Shown: positions 39,401 to 51,400 of the stretch, piece by piece | Numbering within the stretch: the stretch's first letter is position 1 | Layout of the letters: the number at the start of each line of letters is the position of its first letter | Assembly (NCBI GenBank): GCA_946894095.1 | Contig: OX335654.1 | Location: forward strand, 17,555,687 to 17,619,686 | Length of the DNA stretch: 64,000 nucleotides | Source of the DNA: Incurvaria masculella | Lineage: Eukaryota; Arthropoda; Insecta; Lepidoptera; Incurvariidae | Direction: 5' to 3' | Notes under the pieces: generated by a model | Database searches by the model: none | Told to the model about the DNA's origin: nothing | The model's input: the letters and a program-made list of their open reading frames with translations, nothing else | Position numbers and translations under genes: made by a program

Positions 39401-42400
39401 AACTGAGACATTTGTGAACCGCTTTGTCACAGGGAACTGAGACATTTGTGAACCGCTTTGTCACAGAGAACTGAGACATTTTTGAACCGCTTTGTCACAG
39501 AGAACTGAGACATTTGTGAACCGCTTTGTCACAGAGAACACCATAGAAATTTAAACTAATCAGGGATAAATCGGTAGAGTGCCTGTTTGTTCATATGTTG
39601 GGAAATAAAACACGTTTATTCTTAAAGTGGTTGAACTAAGTGTGAATGAATATCGAATCCAGATATCGCGTGTTGTATTCGATGGGTAAATAGTAGAATT
39701 ATTCATGATATCGAAGCATGATACACATATTTATAGTTCGGGCTTTAGGAGATATATTTAGGTGATCAACTCATGAATATTAAGCGAGCATTGACGGTTG
39801 GTATTTTATAAAAATAGTATATTTGCCATTAAAGAGGTATTGACTCCTCAAATTAACATAGGTCATGTTTAGGTTAATTTTTTTAACATCCTAACTAATA
39901 TCACACGCAATTTGATATTGATTCAAATCAATTGGTCTGCATTACGCAGAATATGTTTCATGGGTGCTATAAAGGAATGGGGGTTCAGTAGCGTTTATGT
40001 GTGTGAGTTTTTTAATTTTACACTATTTGACAAAGCCTATTTACAGCTGACGATGTTAAAATGTTAGTCTACAAATGAGTCGATCTCTTTCCATTGGCAA
40101 TCTAATCATTAATGTATTATTTTTTATATAACTCTCTATTTATGACAAGGCCTCTTTACAGCTGATGATGAAAGTAAAACTTTATAAAAATAGACATGAT
40201 CTGTTTGTATGATCTGAGATGTGTATTGCATATTTGTATGTTACTTCTTGCAACCATCTGACGTATCTGCGTGTATGTAACGTACCTATAGGATGAATAA
40301 AAATGAAATGAAATGAGTATTTTCTCCTTGTATAGGAACTATAAATGGACATAAAAACCATCCAAGTGCGAGTCGGACTCGCACACGAAGGGTTCCGTAC
40401 CATCGTACAAGATTTAACCTACCTACCTATTACGGTTTATGAGATGCAGCCCTGTGACAGACAGACGGACGGGCGGACGGCCGGACGGACGGGCGGACGG
40501 CCGGACGGACAACGAAGGCTTAGTAATAGGGTTCCGTTTTCACCCTTTGGGTACGGAACCCTAAAAACTAACAGCGCAGTCACAAAACTTATCCCATTGT
40601 TTTCAGAAGCTACAGATATACAGCCTCATTGGCCCAGTGGCGCGACACTTCGGCGATCGCTCTCCGAAGTTAAGCAACGCTGGGTCCGGTCTGGTCTTGG
40701 ATGGGTGACCATTCGACCGTTGAGAGAGGCTGGCCGTGTTTCGGATTCCACGTTAAACTGTAGGTCCCCTTCCTTACTTACTAGGTGGTAGGGTTTATCC
40801 CGCCCGGGTTGGTACCATCGCATTGGATGAACGATGGTCGAAGCGGCAATGAAAATTGTCCGTGTTTTCCATCCAGTTCAATGTAGCCGTGCAATATAAG
40901 GAAGGTCCTGGCATGGCACCTAGTTCCCATGTGGTGTGTTGGGCTAATACCATGACAGAAGGTGTGGTATTAGCCATCCATGTCCAGTAACATAAAAAAA
41001 AAAAAAAAAAATTAATAATGTATGTTACCTATGGACTCCAAAGCGGCCGAATTTCCTGAACATTTCATCAAAATGGGTCATTTGATGAAATGTTCAGGAA
41101 ATCTTCAGATTCTCCCAGCGGGGATTCTGTGAAGTTTTAGACTAAGAGGTCGCGACAAAAATGCTAACGATAACGTAAATGGCTGAATCTGGGTTCACAA
41201 GATCAAGTCCAACCCTCTGAAGCTAAATGTGTCAGTCTGCTCGCGCACAGTGGTTGCATTACGTAGATTAGGCGCCTGAAAAAGCAGTTATGGTGACAAA
41301 ACATATATATGATTAGGTAAATGGTTCCAAATAACGAAGCATAAAAGTATAAGTGCATACTTGCTTTTAATATTTGATATTCATCAGCAGGTACATACCA
41401 ACATCTATTTTATATAGCCAATCTAGATAACGCAATCACTTAGCGCAGGCAGATTTAGCAACAGAAATTTGGTCTCTAACATGTGAACGCAGATTCAGCC
41501 ATTTACTTTATCATGACCAAAAATGTCGTGTTCTCCCGGTATATTTGGTATCGATCGGACCAACACAAATATTGTTTTGTATATTTGTTGTTCGCAAGCA
41601 AATCAGATTTAAACAGAAAGGCGAGCACGGAACGAGTTTCTCTTAGTCCCGTCAAAGATCCCTGTCATCCCATACTTCGGCAGCATGTACAGTCGTTTCC
41701 TCTCAATTGTAGGCACTGGTAAGAGAAGGAATTCCTAAGTCCCTTTTATTCTATGGTGGAGTGGTCAGCATGACAGAAAGAGATATAAAATTTGTCTCTA
41801 TTTCCGGTGTATAGATTTCAGACGAAACGACTGTACTGCTATAGAATGTGTGGCGCATGTCCGTTTAAAAAAATATCACGACCGACGCCATCTATCTATT
41901 GTCATCTGGCTATAGATAATAAAGAGCTTTCCGCGCGAAGCCGGGACCGATCGCTAGTGGTGTAAGAACGGAGAAAATCTTATTTCGAAATAAATGAAAA
42001 AAATATGCAAAACGGCAAAGTGAATGTTGCAAAGGATGCGTGGAATATTTGAGTTATCCGAAGTGAATGCGCCGTTAGTAATGACATGCGCTACGTTCAT
42101 GTCCACTAAGATACCGCAGCAATACGGAAAACAGCCTGAGGGCGGGCGGAAGCGTGAGGGGGGACGTGAGGGGGGGGGGGCAGGCGGTACATGTGACGTT
42201 CCTCCGTCGCCGCCTCCTCAGCCGCCTTCACGGTGGTTTTAGCTTGAAGCTTTGAAGACTTGAACGCGGATAAACCCAGCGCATTCGTTTTTCTCTCCGG
42301 TGTTCGTTTATTATTATAAGCGTTTATTCATCTCGAGTGTAGGTAATTATTTTACGGTCATGTCGTATTTTTTTCTATTTCAGTTTTGAGATACGAATCA

Positions 42401-45400
42401 CGTAAAAGAATGGAAGAAGTGGCATGCGGTCGAATGGTCTCCGCCGTATGGTCAAAGTGATCATATAATTGTATGGGAATCCGTGTGCGAATGTACTCCC
42501 AAAATGCGTTCTGTAATAGACCTATATTACTGCTGACACTAGCATTCTCACGGTTTTACTATATAAAGGGCGCTGTCGCCAAGCAATTAAGTTCAGTCAA
42601 CATTCAGAGTCAATCGCGTGCGGATGCGCTGCCGAAATCCGTGTATTATCTAAGTCCGTATATAAATCCAAGTTATCCTGTAAATCAATTCAATTCTGTG
42701 TTTCAAAGTGTTTTCTTAGTTTTCTTCCAAAACTAAGTGGTGTCAGAACTGATAGAAAATCTGTGCTAAAGTTGTGAACCTTATCAAATAAATTGTGTTA
42801 TAAGAAAAGTGTTTTTTAAAAACCTATTTAAAAGTGCCGTCACAACAAATTGGTGTCCGAGAAGTGGGATCCTGTTCAGCGATATCCAGCCCCTGGACTA
42901 GCCATCAGCGACAGTTAGCCTCACCGCCTTGGTGGTTGAGCCTGCCTGACTGGTCCGGAAGGCGGATACATCCCGCCACAACACGTCCACAACATCACGG
43001 TCTCCTGTTACCTCGGACCCAGCGACAGTTAGTCTCGCCACCCCGGTGGTTGAGCCTGCCTGACCGAGCCGACGCCTGACCGTGCCACCCCTTCGAGCCG
43101 CCCCCATCAGATCCTGAGCAGCGGAATCCAGCCCCTGGTCATCAGCGACAGTTAGTCTCGCCACATTGGTGGTTGAGCCTGCCTGACCGATCCAGATCAG
43201 CCTGATAACTCCGCTACTCCACATCGACATCTCTAACTCTGCAACTTCTGGAACATCGTTCTACAAAATCATGTTCCTGCGCTGCATCCTGTAAGTGTAC
43301 TTGAACATTATATCCATGTCCCAAGACACTCTTAGCAGCAGATCTACTAGCCCTTCAGAAATCAACGAAATCATGCCAGACAAAGTCCCGCTCACAGTAT
43401 TGATCAAATTCATAAAACCGTTTAACGGTCAGAGGGAGGCCCTGCCTGCTTTCCTCACAAACTGTGACAATGCTGCTGAGCTCGCCGTAGAAGATCAACA
43501 GATAATAATTTTTAAATATATACTGTCCCAATTGGAGGGAAAAGCCCAAGTAGCGGCGTCACTCCGAGTATTTGAGACCTGGAAGGAACTAAAAACCTTC
43601 CTTCGAAGCACCTTCGGCGAGCAAAAACATCACACACATCTGCTCGCAGACCTTCAAAACTGCAGACAAAGTCACAACGAGTCCGTGACCCAGTACTCTT
43701 TGAGGCTAGAAGGATGTCTCACCAGATTACAGTCGGACCTGCATCACAGCTGTACCAAGAAAACCGAGCTTGCAGGCAGAGTCGCCGAGATCGACGACTT
43801 GGCGCTCAACGCGTTCATTATCGGCGTTAACCCTAATATTGCTACTATACTTAGGTGTAGGAACCCCAGTAACTTGAACGAAGCGATAGGTCTTGCTATA
43901 GAGGAGGAAAAAGTGCTAAAACTTACCCGTCCTACCCCTAATTATTATAAGCCTAACCCTCCGAAAAATACATTCCAAAAATTCGGTTATAATCACCCAG
44001 TTAACACGAGTGAAAACAGGCAATCATATTCAGCTCCGAATCAAAATAATAAAACCTGTTTCTACTGTAAGAAACCAGGGCATCTTATCTCTGAGTGCCG
44101 TAAGCGCCAGTATAATAATAGCCAGAGAACATATGACACTCAAAAACAAATGCCAGTCTCCCGTGAGAACAACGGTCAGCGATCCTACGAACAGCGTCGC
44201 CCGACACCTCCAGATAACAGGTCGCACCCGGCGCGTGTCAATTACACCGTGCCAGACGACTCTCACGATGATTATTTAAATGCCTAAAGGTTCCGGAGCC
44301 GTGCCTTCCGAAGCCTAGTTATAAACATGGCACAAAAACTGCAACCTCGAAATCTGAATTAACGATTGACTCTGACTCCGCTAAATCCGAATTTAATCCT
44401 AAATCTGCTAACTCTGTACAAAGTCCGAAACATGCTTACTACGCTAACTCTGTTCAAAATCTGAAGCATGCTAACTCCGCTAAATCTGAATTTAATCCTA
44501 ACTCTGCTAAATCTGTACAAAGTCCGAAACATGCTTACTACGCTAACTCTGTTCAAAATCTGAAGCATGCTAACTCCGCTAAATCTGTCCTAAATCATGA
44601 ACCAACTAACTCAGCTAACTCCGTCCTAGATCCGAATCCTGCTAAATCCGACGAAAATCCGAACTCTGCTAAATCCGTTCCAAATCCGAATCCAGTTCCG
44701 AACCTGAATCCAGCTAACTCCGTTCCAGATCCAATTCCTACTAACTCTGCCGAAAATCTGTCTACTAAATCTGCCGAAATCTCGAAATCTGAATTAAAAG
44801 TTTTTGAAATAAACACAAAATCTAAAATCTCGTTACCACATACTCATGTCTATACCCGCTACTCACATAGGCCACTATGCCTACTTGTGGACACAGGGTC
44901 ATCAGTAAGCCTAATTAAGGAATCTTCCCTTGAGATAAAGCCCAAGCTCGATGACTTCAAGGTCAAGCTTAAAGGGATAGAAAACGGAGATTCATACTGT
45001 CTAACCAGCGGCACTTTTATGATGCCGTTTGGAACAGTGAAATCTGACAAAACCTCTTTATCTTTTAATTTTCACGTCGTTTCCGAAATCTGTATTAATT
45101 ACGACGGAATCATAGGTAATGACTTTTTCTTTGAAAATAACGTAACTATTGACTATGAAACTAACTCAATTACAATCGGAGATCAAACCCTGAAACTACT
45201 TTTTGAAGAAAGTATATTTACTATTCCGCCTCATTCGGAATGTGTTATCGAGTGCTCGGTGAAACCAGCATTAGGTCACCGGCTCGAGCCCGACAACTCT
45301 TATCTCTCGCTAAGTCAGCAAATTTCTCGCGGCGTGTATATAACCGACTCCATTGTTCAACTTAAACGTAACCGACGCGTTAACGTTATAGTATCGAATA

Positions 45401-48400
45401 CGACTAACTCGGAAATTAAAATTAAAAATCACAAAATTGAACTCACCCCTATTTCCGCAATCAAGGAACCCGAACAAACTTTTGCCGAATTTAACCTAAA
45501 TCACGTAAATCAGCGAAATCTCCCGAGATCGGACAAAACTACCCTTAGCCGTCATCAGCTTGTTCTCAACCAAATCCGGACTGATCATTTGGACGTAAAC
45601 GAAAAACAACCCTTATTAGACTTTTGTGCAAAATACACAGATATATTTCACTTAGATGGAGAACAACTGACGACAACGAGTGCTATAAAACATGAGATCG
45701 ACACTCAAAACAACCCTCCGGTCCATGTAAAATCTTATCGATTTCCGGAGTGTCACAAGGATGAAGTTGAAAAACAAATTCGGAAAATGCTTGAGCAAAA
45801 CATTATTCGTCCGTCTATGTCCCCGTGGGCCGCACCGATCTGGGTGGTCCCGAAAAAATTGGATTCCTCAGGGAAACAAAAGTGGCGCATTGTCGTGGAC
45901 TATCGCCGTCTGAACGACATCACGGTGTCTCAGGTCTACCCGCTTCCTCTCATCACCGATATCCTCGACCAGTTAGGCCAATGTAAATACTTTACTACTC
46001 TGGACCTAGCGTCAGGATTTCATCAGATCGAGATGTCACCTCAAGACGCGAGTAAAACCGGATTCTCCGTGATTACCAATGGCATTTCAGGTCACTTCGA
46101 ATTTACCCGGATGCCATTCGGTTTGAAAAATGCACCGTCCACTTTTCAAAATCTTATGAACAATGTGCTGTCAGGTCTACAAGGCGTACACTGTTTTGTC
46201 TACCTAGACGATATTGTTCTCTATTCCCGTGACGTAAGCTCTCACATTGAAAAGCTAAATCTTGTATTTGAGAGGCTGCGTCAATTCAACTTGAAATTAC
46301 AGCCGGACAAGTGTGAGTTCCTTCACAAGGAAGTGGCTTACCTTGGACACATCATTTCACGAGAAGGTCTGGCTCCTAATCCTGATAAAGTCAAGGCCGT
46401 CGCCGAATATCCTGTTCCTAGAAACCCGAAGGAAATAAAGTCGTTCCTAGGATTAATAGGCTATTATCGCCGCTTTATACAGAACTTCTCGCATATCTCG
46501 AAACCCCTGACGTCTCTCTTGAAAAAGGACGCTCATTTTGGTTGGACAGATAGCCAGCAAAATGCGTTCCAAATACTGAAGGACAAACTTATTTCTGCTC
46601 CGATACTTCAGTATCCTAGATTTGACCTCCCTTTCATTTTGACCTGTGACGCTTCAGCCCATTCCGTCGGCTGTGTACTAAGTCAAAACCAGGGTCAAGG
46701 TCAAGGTCAAAATCAGGATCGGCCAATCGCATTTGCGTCTCGCAAGTTAAATAGCGCGGAAGGTAACTACAGCGTTACTGAAAAAGAATGTGTTGCGATC
46801 ATATTTGGCACCCAGACTTTCAGACCGTACTTATTTGGCCGCACATTCACGATAGTTACCGATAACCGTCCGCTTACCTGGCTATTTAACGTCAAAGACC
46901 CCTCATCTAGATTAGTCCGTTGGAGACTAAAGCTAGAAGAATTCGACTACAAGATAGTGTATAAACCCGGCGCTATTAATAACAACGCCGACGCACTTTC
47001 CCGTATACCTGTCAATGTCAACGAATCTTCTAGTACCACCTACGAAGACTATCTGAAAATATCCCGATCATCTAGGATCCCGTATGACACAGAAATCATT
47101 GAACACAATGAGAGCCTCTTAAAGACCCATTGTTCCCATGTGTTATACCCGACTGCCCTAGATTTAGATGAATCCATCCCCTTTTGTAAACAAATTCTTG
47201 AGCTGTCCACTGAAAATCCTTCGTTCAGGGATGACGAAAGAGAGTTGTTCACCTACTGGATTACATCTAATGAAAAGCAACATTTCGTTCATCTTTTCTT
47301 ACGGGTACACCACTACGAAGAGATGTCATACAAACGTATATTCGAAATCTTGCAGAGCTTTAAAACCGGATTCATGATTGTACATAATGAGATTAAGGAG
47401 ATCGCTATTTCTGACTTCAAAGATCCTTATACTCAACTGTCCTATACTAAAATATACAACATGCTGTTGTATATATTTCATGATACTAAAATTAAGATCC
47501 ACGTGTATAAGAATAAGATCATTTACCCAACTCCCCCGGAAGTTGAAAAGATTTTGCGCGAAAACCACGATACCCCGGTCGCAAGACACCCAGGATTCGC
47601 GAGGATGTTTAATCGTATTAGCCAATCGTTCTTTTGGAAAAATATGCGTGCCGACATAAAAAACTATATAAAGAAATGTAAATCATGTCAAATAAACAAA
47701 CCCTTGCGTAAAACTAATAGAGCCCCAATGGAGATAACGAGCACCAGCACTAAACCTTTTGAGAGGATCGCTCTCGATATTGTAGGTCCCCTGCCCGAGT
47801 CAGGTGTGCACCAGTTCAAATACATCATGACGTTGCAAGACGATCTCACTAAATTCTTTACCGCGTATCCCCTTATCACTACCTCAGCTGAGCAGACAGC
47901 AACACAGCTGATTCACTTTATCGCTCACTTTGGCATTCCTAAAACTGTCTTAACTGATCAAGGATCTAACTTCATTTCCGAACTATTCAAAAACGTCTGT
48001 GACTTATTTAAAATCAAAAATATATTTTCGTCCCCTTACCATCCTCAAACTAATGGCGCACTCGAAAGGAGTCACGCCACCCTTAAGGAATATTTAAAAT
48101 CTTTCGTAAATGAAAATCAAAATAACTGGCATCAATTTCTTCATACCGCTATACTAGCGTATAATACGAATGTCCATACAACAACTAAGTACTCGCCATA
48201 CGAACTTTTATTCGGCTACGAGCCTTATATCCCTAACTCAGTATATAACGAAAACCCCAACTTGACTTACCCCGAATACATCCGTGCGTTAAAATATAGA
48301 ATGAACCTAAGTAGAGAAAAGGCCCTTGAGCACATAGCGAATAGCAAGGAAACCTCTAAGCGATATTACGACCATCATTCACGCGAAACACAATATAAAT

Positions 48401-51400
48401 CCGGAGACCTCGTGTATGTTAAGAATCACCCCAGACAATCCAAATCACTATCTCCGATTTGGAAAGGCCCATTTAAACTAATTAAACTAAACGGTAGACA
48501 CACCGCTACCCTGCTGATAAACAGGAAGCATGTGCGTCACCACTTCGACGAGCTGAAACCAGCTCACGAATAAGTAGATTAAATTTAGAATTTTAGGAAA
48601 ACATAAATATAATTTACCCTATTAAAATAGATATTATTTTTCTTCTATTTCAGGATAACACTCTTCGCTATAAGCACAGCAAGATGCTTCATACAACCTA
48701 TAGTGCATAGTCCTGGCCTATACTTCGATCCCGAAGGCACAGTTCAATACTCTGACGATTATTGGAACGTGGTAACTCACGTAGACCTTTCGTATATAGA
48801 ACCACACCTAAAAAATGTCGAAACGAATATGAATATCTTAAGTTCTATATGCCATACCTACCAACAACATCGCCGTTTCAGTAATCTTTGTAACGCTACA
48901 ATCCAACCCCTTAAAATCTTACTGCAGCAAGATTTTTCTCATCTGGAATCTTTGTCTCACATTATCTCAAATGATAGATCTAAGCGAAGCCTCATGAATT
49001 TCGGAGGATCTATTCTTAAATTTTTCTTTGGAACATTAGACTCTTCAGATGCTGAAAAATATAATAACGCCATAGAACACTGCGAGCAGGACGAAACTCA
49101 GATAACCAACCTAATGAAGGAAAACATCCACGTCGTCCAATCTACTATTAACTCTTTTAACGAAACTATTTCGAAGCTTAACTCTAACGAAATAATATTA
49201 AATAATGGAATAACATATATAAATACATTAATAAGAAATATATCTAATGAAAGTACTCAGTTTAAAATCTATATAAGAATAAACTCCCTTGGATCCGCGA
49301 TGGAAAGCTCACTCCTTACTCTTTCTTTCGCCCTTGAAAATACTATAAACTCCATTCTTTTTGCTAAACTTAACACCCTACATCCTTTTGTAATCACCCC
49401 CACTAAGCTTCTCTCGGAATTAAATATCCATAGTAATAGATTTATTAAAAGTAGAGATTTTCCCGTAGCACTTAATATTAATAATATTCACACCCTTACG
49501 GATATCTCGCAATTATTTTCATACTATCTAGACAAGAAGATAATATTCATTCTAAGAATACCCTTAGTGCAACCGACGAAATATATCCTTTACAAAATTA
49601 TTCCTCTCCCGACTCCGCATGACTCAGCTATCGCAAGTACCTATGCGCTCATCTCGCCAACTTTCAAGTTCATGGCTATCAAGCAAGATAAGCTAATGTA
49701 CTCACCTGTCGAGAACCTCGAACTTTGTAAACGAACCGATAAGAGTCACTATGTTTGTCCTTTAGAAAATGTTTATTCTGCCATAACCAACCCTTGTTGT
49801 GAAACTAAATTAATTTCAGAGATAGTTACTACCCTTCCGATAGAATGTAATTTTAAAATCATTTATGCAGAAGTCGATATTTGGCAGCGACTCAATAACA
49901 ATAAGTGGATTTTTGTACAATCCAAATCTAGCAAAGTAAGTATTAAATGTAATGATAGCTATAAAGATTTTACTATTATTGGCACTGGAATTCTAACCCT
50001 ACCTGTGAATTGTATTGCATATCATAAACTGTTAACTTTTAAGCCTGTTTTGTTTGAAAATATTACAGTGCAACCCTTAACTTCTAATTTTGATATTATA
50101 AATGATGACTGTTGTGTTCAAGAAAATTTTAATGAAAGTTTACAAAATATGTCTCCGATAAAATTGTCTAATATAGATCTAGACTCTTTGAGATATTCAT
50201 CTCACAAATTGGACCATCTAAGTGATGAATTAAATAAAATAAAAACTCAACCGCATTATATAAAATATGGAAACATTTATTCTGGCCTTGTATACTTTGC
50301 ATCTTCATGTATAATATCTTACCTTGTATACAAACTTTACAAATACACGTGTTGTAACAATGCAAACCTATGTATTAAAGTATATAATCAGTGTTATAAC
50401 AAGAGACTCGCTAGAAGCTCTTCTAAAGTAAGTAACTCAATAGAAATGTCAGAAATCCAAACTTCTGAAGATGATGTAACATCTATCACGCCAAGTTGTG
50501 CTAGGAAAGCTATGCTTAGAACTAAGATCAATGTAAACCACTAGTGTGTTGAATGTCAAATTTTGTATTTCATGTATTGTATAGCTATGTAAATCAGTTT
50601 CAATATTTTTTCTAGTATGACACTTAACTTTGTGATAGCCTTAGAAGCAGTTTAACTCCTCGCTTTCTTTTGTCTATCCTGAAAGCTGCGAGCTTTCCCA
50701 GGGGAGCTGTAATAGACCTATATTACTGCTGACACTAGCATTCTCACGGTTTTACTATATAAAGGGCGCTGTCGCCAAGCAATTAAGTTCAGTCAACATT
50801 CAGAGTCAATCGCGTGCGGATGCGCTGCCGAAATCCGTGTATTATCTAAGTCCGTATATAAATCCAAGTTATCCTGTAAATCAATTCAATTCTGTGTTTC
50901 AAAGTGTTTTCTTAGTTTTCTTCCAAAACTAAGTGGTGTCAGAACTGATAGAAAATCTGTGCTAAAGTTGTGAACCTTATCAAATAAATTGTGTTATAAG
51001 AAAAGTGTTTTTTAAAAACCTATTTAAAAGTGCCGTCACAACAGTTCGTCAAGTCAGTTCCCACCCGCACAAACCTTCCATTGCATCTGCGACTATGTTT
51101 GCATGTCGTATGTACATTTAAGTTTAGTTGGTAGTTTGAGAAAATTGGAGACAGCGGCTCGAAATCTCCATATTCTCTTAATTTTGTTTATATTCGCACT
51201 ATCTGAATGATTTTAATTTTCACAGCAGAAACTTTGCTGGATGAATATAAATCGCCATTTTCGAACAGTAATTTGATCAATTTCGACAAATATTTTCATT
51301 CAAAACACAAAGAAGACCACTTTCGAAGGTAGACATTTGAATCATTTTGTGTGCATGCATTGTTTTTAGATATTTAGAAAGTTCTTTTTCCTCAGAACGA

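Larger units (their letters stand above)
42508..51047 (+). mobile_element. Errantivirus (Ty3/gypsy-class endogenous retrovirus), complete with target duplication
   Basis: The element runs 42512-51043 (8532 bp) between identical 336-bp LTRs and is flanked by GTTC at 42508-42511 and 51044-51047. Order: LTR, primer-binding-like site, leader with repeats, gag, pol (protease, reverse transcriptase, RNase H, integrase), env, polypurine tract, LTR. The three frames are open, and LTR identity implies a recent insertion. A 4-bp duplication and a third env-like frame fit the insect errantiviruses (gypsy/TED group; family knowledge). It is antisense to dachs in intron 1. Confidence 0.95.

Noticed and set aside
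39271..39542. CRISPR-like array
   Set aside because: The repeats are contiguous with no spacers and the DNA is eukaryotic; it is a minisatellite.
44887..44889. GTG as the pol start codon (also GTG at 43295 for gag and 48703 for env)
   Set aside because: The pol frame is open far upstream and fits frameshifting, gag has an ATG at 43316, and env fits a spliced start. GTG starts are not expected.
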